Notes: generated by a model from the letters alone, not told the origin. A DNA stretch of 64,000 nucleotides from Fluviibacter phosphoraccumulans (GCF_016110345.1 NZ_AP019011.1:1550001-1614000); one strand, 5' to 3'. Positions 8,474-17,088 are shown, numbered from the stretch's first letter. Numbers and translations are program-made.

Positions 8474-9570
8474 TCGGCGGCTCCCTTGGTCTTGCCTGCG
8501 TCAACGGACTTTGACTCTGTTTCCGACGATGGCGTCGATGCGGTCACGGCTACCGGCTCTTCACCCATCAGTGCGGCCCGTGCTGCGATCAGCGCCTGTC
8601 GTGTGGCTTCTAGGCTAACAACCGATGGGTCAATATTAAGACCCGACAGACGCTGCAGCGCAGTCAAATCGGTATTGACCAAGGCATTGCTGGTATCACA
8701 ATATTTTTCGATCCAGGCGCGCGCCTGGCTCAACGTCTGCTGATAGGTCGCCGTATTACGCTGGATCAGCGCGTGACGCGCATCGAGCAATAAGAGGCGG
8801 AGTCCCTGCTGCAGGAAGACACGCTGCTCCGGCGCGATGAGCGCGGTCTCGGCACGATCCAATCGCTGGACACGCACCATGCCGCGAATAGATTGCCAGA
8901 GTTCATCGGCCAGGCCAGATAAGAGCACGCGTGCCTTATCCATGAGTGTTTCAGCTGGCGGCACCACTGGCGCGGCCGGCACTTCAGTTTCTGAAGGCTG
9001 TATACGTCGATCCTGAACCAGCGGTAGCTTATCGACGCTGGCAATGATGCCATCCAATTGCTCGACCGTTTCACGAAGATCGGTCAGATGTTGCGCATTA
9101 ATTTCAACGAGATCGCGCCCCATGGCTAAACGCAATGCCTGTGCACTTGCCGTTGGCGCATTCGACAAAGCCAGCTGCCCTGCTTTGAGCGCGTTGACCA
9201 GCGTCTTGCTGTCGCCCGTAGCAAGCCAGAGCTGCCAGCCTGCATCGAGCCGCTCCTCAAGGCGATCTAACTGAAGCAGTTGCCGTTCCTGTTGCAGCGA
9301 CTGGCGCATCGACGCGATTTCCTGCCGGACCTGTTCTTGATCAGCCAGCGCTGATTCCAACGCCGCAATCCGGGATTCCACCGAAACCACTGCGGACGCT
9401 TCTCTATTCAGCCCTTCCCAGAGCCGCAGTGTCCACACTTGCTGACCCGCTACGCCAAGCACCGCCAACACCAGAACGACCACCATCCAGCGGCGACTGC
9501 CTGGTGCACGCTTCTTGGGTGAAGGTTTCGGTTCAGCGTTCAGATGTTCAGTGTCGTGATCATGAGTCAT
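8470..9570 (-). CDS. hemX: HemX-like membrane protein
   Basis: A 366-residue protein with a short basic, proline-rich cytoplasmic N-terminus, one membrane segment (about 29-45: MVVVLVLAVLGVAGQQVW) and a long periplasmic part that begins with a predicted coiled coil (about 55-110, Glu/Gln/Leu rich). This is the architecture of HemX, often annotated as uroporphyrinogen III C-methyltransferase although it lacks that enzyme's motifs. It is coupled on both sides by ATGA overlaps, with hemD upstream and hemY downstream. Role inferred from the cluster. Confidence 0.82.
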   Translation of the reverse strand: MTHDHDTEHLNAEPKPSPKKRAPGSRRWMVVVLVLAVLGVAGQQVWTLRLWEGLNREASAVVSVESRIAALESALADQEQVRQEIASMRQSLQQERQLLQLDRLEERLDAGWQLWLATGDSKTLVNALKAGQLALSNAPTASAQALRLAMGRDLVEINAQHLTDLRETVEQLDGIIASVDKLPLVQDRRIQPSETEVPAAPVVPPAETLMDKARVLLSGLADELWQSIRGMVRVQRLDRAETALIAPEQRVFLQQGLRLLLLDARHALIQRNTATYQQTLSQARAWIEKYCDTSNALVNTDLTALQRLSGLNIDPSVVSLEATRQALIAARAALMGEEPVAVTASTPSSETESKSVDAGKTKGAAE

Positions 9571-10385
9571 AAGACGTCCATTCCAGGCGCATCGGTAAAT
9601 GATGAACCATTATACGTTTGCATAAATTTCAAAATACCCTCATCGCCACCGGCACTGACAAAGGCCTGCGCAAAGCCTGATGCACGGGCAGCCTGGGCAA
9701 TCCGCTCGTGCGGGGCGATGACGGGCAGCTGCTGTATGGCACGCACCAGGTCTGCGGGTGCGGCGATCAGCAAGCGTTGTAGCGATTCACTACTCGTCAC
9801 CAGCATGGCAGAGGGCATATCCTGACAAACCAATTGCTGCACGCTGTGGATGGCATCCGGATGCAACGAACGTTCGTAGGCACTGGCTTCATCAACCTGT
9901 GCCCCACGTTCTTGCAAGGTCCGAGCGATAAGATCACGGCCACCCTCACCGCGAATCAGGGCAAAGGCGCGTCCTTGACATTGATCCGGCGCGAAAAATG
10001 GCAGTGCAAGCAGACCTTCACTGTCGTACCGTGCTTCAGGCAAAACGACACGCGACACCCCCAATCCGCGTAGCACCTGCGCGGTGCCAGGCCCAACCAC
10101 CGCCGCCGTAAGCGGCTCTGGCCAAGGCTGCTGCGCCGTCAAAGTCGGCCACGCCGATTGCACCGCATTGGCACTAATAAATAGGCACGCCTGATAGCTT
10201 GTTAAGCGACGACGAATCGCCTCAAGAGCACGCAAATCAGCAACCGGATTGATCGCTAGGAACGGGATATGGGTTGCACGCCCACCCAATTGCTCAATAC
10301 CGGCGATCAGGCTTGCAGCCTGCCCTGCCGGTCGCGTGACCAGAATATGCTGCCCGACTAGAGGACCGGTCAGCGGCTGCGGCAT
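9567..10385 (-). CDS. hemD: Uroporphyrinogen III synthase
   Basis: Closes and rearranges hydroxymethylbilane to uroporphyrinogen III. With the ATG at 10385, two bases after the hemC stop, the protein has 272 residues and begins MPQPLTGPLVGQHILVTRPAGQA. The segment ILVTRPAGQA is the usual first strand, and SSESLQRLL with VIAPHERIAQAARASGF mark the second lobe. A longer frame reaching into hemC exists but is rejected because the 2-nt junction is the normal arrangement. HemD sequences diverge strongly, so the call rests on these motifs plus position. Confidence 0.9.
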   Translation of the reverse strand: MPQPLTGPLVGQHILVTRPAGQAASLIAGIEQLGGRATHIPFLAINPVADLRALEAIRRRLTSYQACLFISANAVQSAWPTLTAQQPWPEPLTAAVVGPGTAQVLRGLGVSRVVLPEARYDSEGLLALPFFAPDQCQGRAFALIRGEGGRDLIARTLQERGAQVDEASAYERSLHPDAIHSVQQLVCQDMPSAMLVTSSESLQRLLIAAPADLVRAIQQLPVIAPHERIAQAARASGFAQAFVSAGGDEGILKFMQTYNGSSFTDAPGMDVL

Positions 10386-10387
10386 CG

Positions 10388-11317
10388 TTACCCGGCGTTG
10401 ATCTGGCGAATCAGGGCATCTGCCCCTTGTGCCAGTAAAGTTTCGGCAAGCGCAACGCCCAGCGTTTCGGCATCGGCCCAGTGACCCCGGCACTCGCCCG
10501 ATACGATCTGCGTACCATCGACGGAAGCCACCAGTCCACGGAGCCAGAATTGTTGATGGGCTTCACTGACGGCAAATCCGGCAATCGGCAAATGACAACT
10601 GCCCCCCAGACGACGGGAGAAAGCACGTTCCGCCTTTACACAGGCCGCAGTCGATTCATCCGCCAGCGCATCAGCAATACGCTGCATGTCGGGCTGGCCG
10701 TCACAAATTTCGATACCGAGCGCACCCTGCCCCGGTGCTGGCAGCATCTCGGCCGGATCAATCCGGGCACGGATCCGCTCTGCCAAGCCCAGACGCATCA
10801 GGCCAGCAGCCGCCAGAATAATGGCGTCAAACTCACCGTCATCCAGTTTGCGCAGACGGGTATCCAGATTGCCACGCAGCGGTTTGATCACCAGATGCGG
10901 AAAACGCGCCCGTAACTGTGCTTCACGACGCAGACTCGATGTACCGACGATAGCGCCATGCGGTAACGCTGACAGTGAATCGTATTTGGGACTCACCAGC
11001 GCATCTCGCGGGTCTTCCCGTTCACTGATCGCCGCCAGCACAAAGCCTTCCGGCATATCCATCGGGACATCTTTCATCGAATGGACGGCCAGATCGGCTC
11101 GACCCTCGGCCATCGCTACTTCCAGTTCCTTGATAAAAAGTCCTTTACCGCCAATAGCGGCCAGCGGACGATCCAGAATCTGGTCACCACGGGTGGTCAT
11201 GCCCAGAATCTGCACCTCACGCGATGGGTGCTGCGCCTGCAAACGGCGTTGCACATGCTCAGCCTGCCACATGGCCAGGCGAGACTCTCTAGAGGCAATA
11301 ACTAAAGGTTCGGACAT
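10388..11317 (-). CDS. hemC: Porphobilinogen deaminase (hydroxymethylbilane synthase)
   Basis: Polymerises four porphobilinogens; 309 residues. It opens with LVIASRESRLAMWQAEHV and contains GGKGLFIKELE, HSMKDVPMDMPEGF and GTSSLRREAQL, the classical active-site stretches. The cysteine in GGSCHLPIAGF attaches the dipyrromethane cofactor. It is the first gene of the hemC-hemD-hemX-hemY operon on the minus strand and is divergent from argH, with a 108-base intergenic region. Confidence 0.97.
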   Translation of the reverse strand: MSEPLVIASRESRLAMWQAEHVQRRLQAQHPSREVQILGMTTRGDQILDRPLAAIGGKGLFIKELEVAMAEGRADLAVHSMKDVPMDMPEGFVLAAISEREDPRDALVSPKYDSLSALPHGAIVGTSSLRREAQLRARFPHLVIKPLRGNLDTRLRKLDDGEFDAIILAAAGLMRLGLAERIRARIDPAEMLPAPGQGALGIEICDGQPDMQRIADALADESTAACVKAERAFSRRLGGSCHLPIAGFAVSEAHQQFWLRGLVASVDGTQIVSGECRGHWADAETLGVALAETLLAQGADALIRQINAG

Positions 11318-11386
11318 AGAACAGTTTCACAAAAGCAATGGGCACAATTGCCCGGAACGAATGCAATGCTAGCACGCGGACTCCCT

Positions 11387-11392
11387 TATAAT
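11387..11392 (+). promoter_or_regulatory. Consensus -10 box for argH
   Basis: A perfect TATAAT lies 33 bases before the argH ATG in the hemC-argH divergent region. No good -35 hexamer lies 16-18 bases upstream, so activator help or an extended -10 is possible. The predicted leader is about 27 nt. Confidence 0.5.
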
Positions 11393-11425
11393 GTGGGGTT
11401 TGTAGCCACTACACTCTCTTCTCCC

Positions 11426-12829
11426 ATGTCAGCCAACGAAAAGAACACCGCCGCAACCCCTTACACTTGGGCGGGCCGCTTTGACGAACCCATGTCGGAG
11501 CTCGTCAAGCGATATACCGCTTCCGTTGATTTTGACCAACGCCTCTGGCAGCAGGACATTCGTGGCTCGCTGGCCCATGCGCGCATGCTGGCCAAACAGA
11601 ACATCATCAACGCCCAGGATCTTGCCGATATCGAACGTGGCATGGCGCAGATTCTGAGCGAAATCGAAAGCGGCGCCTTCACCTGGTCGCTGGATCTGGA
11701 AGATGTACACCTCAATATTGAGCACCGCCTGACCAGCCTGGTTGGCGATGCGGGCAAACGCCTGCACACCGGACGTTCACGCAACGACCAGGTTGCCACG
11801 GATATCCGGCTCTGGCTGCGTGATGCCATCGACACCCTGATTGCGCTGTTCAAACGCCTGCAATTGGCCCTAGTCACTCTGGCTGAGCAACACGCCGCCA
11901 CACCGATGCCGGGCTTTACACACCTGCAAGTGGCACAACCAGTGACCTTCGGTCATCACCTGATGGCCTATGTGGAAATGCTGGCACGCGATGCCGAACG
12001 CCTGACCGATCTGCGCCGTCGGGTGAATCGCCTGCCGCTGGGCAGCGCTGCGCTGGCTGGCACCACCTACCCGATTGACCGTCATTTCGTCGCCGAGCAA
12101 CTTGGGTTTGAAGCGGTCTGCGAAAATTCACTGGATGCGGTGTCTGATCGAGACTTCGCCATCGAATTCTGTGCCGCAGCGTCGCTGGCCATGATTCACC
12201 TGTCGCGCTTTTCAGAAGAGCTCGTCCTGTGGATGACGCCGCGCTTCGGCTTCGTCATGCTGGCTGATCGCTTCTGCACGGGCTCATCGATTATGCCGCA
12301 GAAGAAAAACCCGGATGTGCCAGAACTGGCACGCGGCAAAACCGGCCGTGTCATCGGCGATCTGAATACACTACTGGTTCTGATGAAGGGCCAGCCACTG
12401 GCCTACAACAAAGACAATCAGGAAGATAAAGAACCCCTGTTTGATGCCGCCGATACGCTGACTGACACACTCCGTATTTTTGTTGATCTGGTGCCAGGCA
12501 TCACCGTACGCCCAGAACCGATGGCCAGTGCACTATTGCAAGGCTTTGCCACGGCGACCGACCTGGCCGACTATCTGGTGCGCAAGGGCTTGCCTTTCCG
12601 TGCAGCACACGAAGCCGTTGGATTAGCCGTGAAAGCTGCCGAACAGAAAGGGGTGGATCTGGCCGATCTGACACTGACGGAACTACAGGCGTTCTCACCG
12701 CTGATCGAAGCGGATGTCGTGCATGCATTAACGATTGAAGGCTCGCTGGCGGCCCGCAACCACATCGGTGGTACGGCACCTGCTCAGGTGAAAGCAGCCA
12801 TTGAGCGCGCTCGAAAGCGCCTCGCCTGA
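11426..12829 (+). CDS. argH: Argininosuccinate lyase
   Basis: Last step of arginine synthesis, splitting argininosuccinate to arginine and fumarate; 467 residues. The superfamily signature GSSIMPQKKNPDVPELARG is near residues 291-309, and HTGRSRNDQVATDIRLW near 112-128 binds substrate. The start MSANEKNT at 11426 is preferred over an in-frame upstream start at 11348, because the latter lies before the -10 box. argA elsewhere in the window belongs to the same pathway. The gene converges on grxD over a hairpin. Confidence 0.97.
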   Translation: MSANEKNTAATPYTWAGRFDEPMSELVKRYTASVDFDQRLWQQDIRGSLAHARMLAKQNIINAQDLADIERGMAQILSEIESGAFTWSLDLEDVHLNIEHRLTSLVGDAGKRLHTGRSRNDQVATDIRLWLRDAIDTLIALFKRLQLALVTLAEQHAATPMPGFTHLQVAQPVTFGHHLMAYVEMLARDAERLTDLRRRVNRLPLGSAALAGTTYPIDRHFVAEQLGFEAVCENSLDAVSDRDFAIEFCAAASLAMIHLSRFSEELVLWMTPRFGFVMLADRFCTGSSIMPQKKNPDVPELARGKTGRVIGDLNTLLVLMKGQPLAYNKDNQEDKEPLFDAADTLTDTLRIFVDLVPGITVRPEPMASALLQGFATATDLADYLVRKGLPFRAAHEAVGLAVKAAEQKGVDLADLTLTELQAFSPLIEADVVHALTIEGSLAARNHIGGTAPAQVKAAIERARKRLA

Positions 12830-12837
12830 TAGCCGGG

Positions 12838-12862
12838 AGGCGCTCTCAGTTACTGAGCGCCT
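12838..12862. terminator. Hairpin between argH and grxD
   Basis: AGGCGCTC (12838-12845) pairs with GAGCGCCT (12855-12862) and is followed by TTTAGTTC. The stem abuts the grxD stop codon and probably serves the end of argH. The T tract is short, so strength is uncertain. Confidence 0.5.
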
Positions 12863-13195
12863 TTAGTTCTGCACGCTTTCCAGCAAGGCTTGCAGTTCAC
12901 CTGCCTGGTACATTTCCATCATGATGTCGCTGCCACCAATGAATTCGCCGTTGACATACAGCTGCGGAATCGTTGGCCAGTTGGCATAAACTTTAACCCC
13001 TTCACGCACCTCAGGATTTTCCAGCACGTTCACGCTGTAAAAACTGGTCACGCCACACTCACGCAATAACTTGCAGGCACGCTGCGAAAAGCCACACTGC
13101 GGAAACTGGGGCGTACCCTTCATGTACAGGACGACCGGATGGCCTTTGACCTGCTCGTCAATGAGGGCCAGGACGGGATTATTGTTGTCGTTCAT
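12863..13195 (-). CDS. grxD: Monothiol glutaredoxin (Grx4/GrxD type)
   Basis: A 110-residue monothiol glutaredoxin. KGTPQFPQCGFS (C34) is the CGFS active site that binds a glutathione-ligated [2Fe-2S] cluster, and WPTIPQLYVNGEFIGGSDIM is the glutathione-binding half. These proteins carry and sense Fe-S clusters. The start MNDNNNP at 13195 is favoured over an upstream in-frame start because the 21 extra residues match nothing in the family. Confidence 0.96.
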   Translation of the reverse strand: MNDNNNPVLALIDEQVKGHPVVLYMKGTPQFPQCGFSQRACKLLRECGVTSFYSVNVLENPEVREGVKVYANWPTIPQLYVNGEFIGGSDIMMEMYQAGELQALLESVQN

Positions 13196-13269
13196 GGTCT
13201 GACTCCGAATTCTGTTGCGGATAGTTGGGAGCTGCGAGTCTAGCCAAGGCCGCTCCACACGTCAAACCA

Positions 13270-13704
13270 TCAAGGGTTGTGGCGCAGTTTCTCAATCACG
13301 CTATAGAGCGTCATGCCCACCAGCAAGCTAGCGATGTAAATGACGCCTTCGGGAATGCCAGCGCCCAGCAGCACCAGACCGGGCCCCGGGCAAATACCGG
13401 TAATGCCCCAACCGATACCAAAAAGCACGGACCCCATGATGAGGCGCAGATCGATCTTGCGACTCGTCGGCAGGTTGAGCGGTTCTCCGAGCAATGTCGT
13501 GGGCTGCTTTTTCAGGAGCGCAAAACCAATACTACCGGCGACCAAGCCGCCCCCCATCACCAACCCCAGAGAGGGATCCCACGGACCAGCCACATCCAGA
13601 AAACCGACGACCTTCGCCGGATTCGCCATACCAGACAGAATCAGACCCAGCCCGAGTAGTAAACCCGCCAGGCCCGCTGTGATCCATTGCCATCCACGAT
13701 TCAT
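13270..13704 (-). CDS. YeeE/YedE-family sulfur transporter half (DUF6691)
   Basis: A hydrophobic protein of 144 residues with about four membrane segments. GITGICPGPGLVLLG holds the conserved cysteine of the YeeE/YedE fold, which moves thiosulfate or other sulfur species across the inner membrane through cysteine relay sites. Its start overlaps the stop of the companion half (13701-14162), so the two probably form one transporter, as in PmpA/PmpB pairs. A thiol/persulfide-type ArsR regulator heads the operon. Substrate inferred from family. Confidence 0.8.
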   Translation of the reverse strand: MNRGWQWITAGLAGLLLGLGLILSGMANPAKVVGFLDVAGPWDPSLGLVMGGGLVAGSIGFALLKKQPTTLLGEPLNLPTSRKIDLRLIMGSVLFGIGWGITGICPGPGLVLLGAGIPEGVIYIASLLVGMTLYSVIEKLRHNP

Positions 13705-14162
13705 CCTTGAACTCCCAATAGATGACGCAGCACGTACACCGTCACCATAGCCGACCCCATAAAGCTACAAACGGCTGTTAATGATCTTAAAGAAAACCGG
13801 GATAGCCCGCAGATGCCATGGCCGCTCGTACATCCATTGGCGTACCGCGTCCCCAAACCGACCAGTAGGCCGCCCACGACCAAACCGAGTGTGCCGCTTT
13901 GCTGAATGGTCTCCGGCAGCGTGGCAAAAGCCATCCACACCAGGGGCGCGCCGATCAGCCCGACCAAAAAGGCGATGCGCCAGCCAAAGTGCTCACGCTT
14001 CTGTTGCACCAGGAGTTCAACCAAATGACCCACAATGCCACTAATGCCTGCGATCCGGCCATTCGACCACGCCAGCCAGACAGCGGCCAATCCGATCATG
14101 AATCCACCCAGCAATGCGGATATCGCTGCGACCCAGCTAAACGCTTGCCAATCAATCGTCAT
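13701..14162 (-). CDS. YeeE/YedE-family sulfur transporter half
   Basis: Membrane protein of 153 residues with about four to five hydrophobic helices. The motif GTRYANGCTSGHGICGLSRFS is characteristic of the YeeE/YedE (sulf_transp) family; its cysteines are thought to handle thiosulfate or persulfide sulfur. It is translationally coupled upstream to the ArsR-type regulator (overlap 14159-14162) and downstream to the second half. Sulfide-oxidation partners often found with this pair (sulfide:quinone reductase, persulfide dioxygenase) are not in the window. Confidence 0.82.
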   Translation of the reverse strand: MTIDWQAFSWVAAISALLGGFMIGLAAVWLAWSNGRIAGISGIVGHLVELLVQQKREHFGWRIAFLVGLIGAPLVWMAFATLPETIQQSGTLGLVVGGLLVGLGTRYANGCTSGHGICGLSRFSLRSLTAVCSFMGSAMVTVYVLRHLLGVQG

Positions 14163-14611
14163 AGGTTACCTCCTTTACCAGAGCTCGCCTTGGCTTTGCT
14201 CACGGCTGGCGTTGCACAATACAGTCGGTGCAGGGTTTCAAGAATGACTTGCACATGTGGATGTGACACCTGGTAATAAATGTATTTACCGTCACGTCGC
14301 GTGGTGACCAAGCCTTCATTACGTAAAACTCCCAACTGCTGGGAAAGCGTGGGCTGTTGAATATCCAGCAAGGCTTCGAGCTCCCCCACCGAATACTCTC
14401 CTTGCAGCATCTGACAAAGGAGTAACAGCCGATCCGGGTTACCAATCACCTTGAGCAGAGAAACAACCTGAGCGGCCTGACTGCGCATCCAGTCCAGATC
14501 CAATACCGCCGCATTGGCCGAAGCTCGCGGTTTTAGCGCAGCCACATCATCCGGTTTTGTTTTTTTCAGTGCCATAGTTTGTTTGAGGTTGATTGACGAT
14601 TTACCCTGCAT
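14159..14611 (-). CDS. ArsR-family regulator, BigR/SqrR persulfide-sensor type
   Basis: A winged-helix repressor of 150 residues. The recognition region is EYSVGELEALLDIQQPTLSQQLGVLR, and the wing is VTTRRDGKYIYYQV. Two cysteines, C66 (LLLLCQML) and C132 (HRLYCATP), are 66 residues apart, the same spacing as the redox pair of SqrR (C41/C107) and BigR (C42/C108). No classical ArsR metal-site cysteine motif is present in the recognition helix. It likely represses its own operon with the two YeeE halves and releases DNA on persulfide. The start could instead be the internal ATG at 14575. Confidence 0.85.
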   Translation of the reverse strand: MQGKSSINLKQTMALKKTKPDDVAALKPRASANAAVLDLDWMRSQAAQVVSLLKVIGNPDRLLLLCQMLQGEYSVGELEALLDIQQPTLSQQLGVLRNEGLVTTRRDGKYIYYQVSHPHVQVILETLHRLYCATPAVSKAKASSGKGGNL

Positions 14612-14652
14612 TTATCACTACACTATACCACTATATATATACAAGATAAATG
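14609..14652. promoter_or_regulatory. AT-rich inverted repeat at the regulator start (candidate operator)
   Basis: CATTTATC (14609-14616) and GATAAATG (14645-14652) form 8-base inverted arms around an AT-rich spacer of 28 bases with TA repeats. The left arm contains the regulator's start codon, and the right arm lies upstream of the small gene at 14687. A self-binding ArsR-type operator controlling both directions is plausible. Confidence 0.4.
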
Positions 14653-14686
14653 AAACTGACTAAACGACTTAGGTTAGAATATCCGC

Positions 14687-14905
14687 ATGAGTCGCTTTCC
14701 AACCTGGCGCAAACCCAGCGGCGCCCCCGTTTCCTGTGTTGAGAAAATCAAGGTCCTCAACGAAAACTTGGCCGAGTTGCGCAATTTGGCGCAAGAAACT
14801 TTGGACGATGCCTTACTCTTAGGCTGCAGCAAAGAACAGGCGCGCCAGATTCTCCGAGACATGCTCAACGAGCTGGATAGCCCCTACGAAGAAATTCCCG
14901 AATAG
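14687..14905 (+). CDS. Small conserved hypothetical protein
   Basis: A 72-residue soluble protein with no signal peptide or membrane segment. After a basic N-terminus (MSRFPTWRKPSGAPVS) it is largely helical and acidic, with two cysteines (C17 and C47) and a predicted helix pair rich in Leu/Glu. I do not recognise a characterised domain. A TAGAAT -10 box at 14675-14680 lies only six bases before the ATG, so the message may be nearly leaderless, or the true promoter lies further up. It is divergent from the sulfur-sensing regulator. Confidence 0.65.
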   Translation: MSRFPTWRKPSGAPVSCVEKIKVLNENLAELRNLAQETLDDALLLGCSKEQARQILRDMLNELDSPYEEIPE

Positions 14906-14908
14906 CGG

Positions 14909-15979
14909 CTAGCACAACCAGCTCAGGCGTCTCGCCTGCCAGTCCAGAATCGCGGTGCGATTGATCATTTTTTTAGCCAAAGCCGGATAAGCTGCGCCAA
15001 TCACCGCCTGCGCAAACTCGGAGAGAAAACAGGCCTTAAGTTCAGCGCGCGCCTGATCAACCCCGATAGCGTCATACGGCACAGACGACAGCAGCAAAAA
15101 TCCGTCGTCGGGAATACGGCCTGAAGCCATATTAGCCTCGATGATCCCCGCTGCTTTAATAATCGGCTCTGCCAGATTAGGACTATAAGGACCGACGATC
15201 AACGCCAGATTCGGCGTATGCAAAAAATCGAATCCCCGGCCGAGGCAGATCATCCACTCCCGATGCTCAACATCCAGTTGACGCAGCCCTTGTTGTGCTT
15301 GCTGTCTAATTGCTGCCACGTGTTCGAAGTTACCGACGAGTAGCGGCAACAGGTCTTCGCGCATCCTGCTGGGCATATCCGGAAGCAATGCACTTAGCCG
15401 CGACCCTAATGTCTCGATATCGCAGTCAGTAAGATCAGCAACCCGCAGTAGCTGTCCATCTGCGCCGTGCACGACTAAGGCATCTTCATCCGTTTCAAAA
15501 CCACAGACGAGCGGGTAAACGGTGCCATGGCCTGCGCCAAAAATCGTCGACATCTGCTGACGAATTACCTGGGTATGGTCAAACGCCGCCTGCTGATCAT
15601 AAGCAAATCCGGCGCACCCGCGCTGATGGTCCCCTTTGGAGTAATGATAGCTGACGAGAAACAGGACCTGTCGTCCTTCATGCACGCGATCCATCACATA
15701 CTGGGTCACCACTTCGCCTAGATGTGGCCAGCCGAGATCAAAGCGTCCGCCCAGATTACGAAAGGGCATCAGTATGCCGATCGGTGTGCCTGTTGCTACC
15801 GGAATATTGATGCGGCCATCCATACACTTCAGGACGGCGATCGCGGTTGGATGCAGACTCTGATAACGGGCTCTGGCGAGCATTGCCTCAGGACTGCGAT
15901 AGTCCTCACCATGACGCGCCGCCAACGCTGACAGCCAATCAATACGCGTCTGAATCGATTTACTATGAACGTCGTTCAT
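14909..15979 (-). CDS. Carbonic anhydrase-like protein related to carboxysomal CsoSCA
   Basis: A 356-residue protein. CMDGRIN (C52, D54, R56) is the Cys-x-Asp-x-Arg signature of beta-class carbonic anhydrases. FRNLGG follows about 20 residues later, as RNxxN does in that class. The likely remaining zinc ligands are H112 or H118 and C122 in YHYSKGDHQRGCAGF. The C-terminal half (from about 200) has no ligand set, reminiscent of the degenerate second domain of CsoSCA, but the large CsoSCA N-terminal domain is absent. The ATG at 15979 is chosen for its upstream GGAGG. No RuBisCO or carboxysome genes are nearby. Activity is inferred. Confidence 0.72.
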   Translation of the reverse strand: MNDVHSKSIQTRIDWLSALAARHGEDYRSPEAMLARARYQSLHPTAIAVLKCMDGRINIPVATGTPIGILMPFRNLGGRFDLGWPHLGEVVTQYVMDRVHEGRQVLFLVSYHYSKGDHQRGCAGFAYDQQAAFDHTQVIRQQMSTIFGAGHGTVYPLVCGFETDEDALVVHGADGQLLRVADLTDCDIETLGSRLSALLPDMPSRMREDLLPLLVGNFEHVAAIRQQAQQGLRQLDVEHREWMICLGRGFDFLHTPNLALIVGPYSPNLAEPIIKAAGIIEANMASGRIPDDGFLLLSSVPYDAIGVDQARAELKACFLSEFAQAVIGAAYPALAKKMINRTAILDWQARRLSWLC

Positions 15980-15993
15980 CACCGCCCTCCGAA

Positions 15994-17088
15994 TTAGTCA
16001 GAAGGATCCTGACTGCGTTTGAATGATCGCGTCTCCCCCACCGCCAACAACATGAATTGCGCATCGGAAATGCCCGCCGAATCTTTCGCCAATGCAAGAT
16101 CTCGTGGCGGCTGATCCAGTGATTCGTCACTCAATCCGTCAAAGGTGCCCCAGTGGATGCCGATCGCCTGACGGGCGCGCAGCGTACGATACGTCAGTAC
16201 CGATTCTGCCGGGTCTACATGGGCCCGGCGCATAAACCAGCGCGGCTCATAAACGCCTATCGCTATGGCCGCCAGATCAAACCCGCCATGCGCACGAGCG
16301 ATATCCTCAATGTCTTTGGAATAGGCAAAGTCTCCTGAAAACCAGAATCGAAAACGCGGGTGCTCAATGGCCCAACTGCCCCATAGCGTTTCATTCCGAT
16401 CAAAAGGTGATCGTGCGGCCCAATGCTGAACTGCCAAAAAATGAATGTCGATCGGGCTTTGCTGCCCTGATAGCTGGGCGTGCTCATCCCAATCCATCGC
16501 AATCACGTTCCGATGCTGACCAGTGATTTGGGATCCGGGCACGTGTGCTGCAAACCAATGATCCACCCCTAATGGCACATAAAAAACAGGGGGGCCTTTT
16601 TTCTGTCGCATCAAGCGCCGCACGGTCTCCAGGTCGAGATGGTCGTAATGATTGTGCGAGATAAATACGGCATCAATGTGCGGTAAATCTTCAAACGGAA
16701 TACCCGGCGCCTGCGCCCGCTTGGGCCCCAAAGGGGGGACGGGTGACGCATACTCAGCATAGACCGGATCGAAAAGTAAATGACGGCCATCGATCTGATA
16801 CAGCACACTGGCATGACCAATCCAGGTGAACTGCGCATCCCCTTGTGGGGCGTGGATACGTTTCAGATCCGGTGCAACAACGGGCGTGGCTACTTGAGGC
16901 GGCTTCGGCAAGCCTTCACTCAATCTCGTCCATTGCCAACTCAGGAAACCTTTGCTCTGCGACAGATCAGCATAACGGTTCTGAAACCGCCCGGCCGCAT
17001 CTTGCTGTGAAGCCGCCGATGCAAGCCCGGCGCCGATCAACAGCGAAATGCATAGTGCCCAGGTTGATGATTTAAGCAGCCGGTTCAT
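15994..17088 (-). CDS. Exported metallo-beta-lactamase-fold hydrolase
   Basis: A 364-residue protein with an N-terminal signal peptide (hydrophobic WALCISLLIGAGLASA, residues 10-25). FTWIGHASVLYQIDG and FISHNHYDHLD (the HxHxDH metal site) mark the Lactamase_B_2 group, which includes UlaG/RomA and the N-acyl-phosphatidylethanolamine phospholipase D-like enzymes. Later metal ligands appear in WFSGDFAYS and IGIHWGTF. The substrate cannot be read from sequence; a periplasmic phosphodiesterase or lipid hydrolase is one possibility. It ends 14 bases before the carbonic anhydrase-like gene and may be cotranscribed with it. Confidence 0.8.
   Translation of the reverse strand: MNRLLKSSTWALCISLLIGAGLASAASQQDAAGRFQNRYADLSQSKGFLSWQWTRLSEGLPKPPQVATPVVAPDLKRIHAPQGDAQFTWIGHASVLYQIDGRHLLFDPVYAEYASPVPPLGPKRAQAPGIPFEDLPHIDAVFISHNHYDHLDLETVRRLMRQKKGPPVFYVPLGVDHWFAAHVPGSQITGQHRNVIAMDWDEHAQLSGQQSPIDIHFLAVQHWAARSPFDRNETLWGSWAIEHPRFRFWFSGDFAYSKDIEDIARAHGGFDLAAIAIGVYEPRWFMRRAHVDPAESVLTYRTLRARQAIGIHWGTFDGLSDESLDQPPRDLALAKDSAGISDAQFMLLAVGETRSFKRSQDPSD

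Noticed and set aside
10386..10493. Longer hemD starting inside hemC
   Set aside because: The extra 36 residues are low-quality sequence from another frame of hemC. The ATG two bases after the hemC stop gives a normal HemD N-terminus.
14909..15979. Carboxysome operon
   Set aside because: Only a carbonic anhydrase-like gene is present. Flanking genes encode a sulfur transporter and regulator, a small protein and a hydrolase, with no shell proteins.
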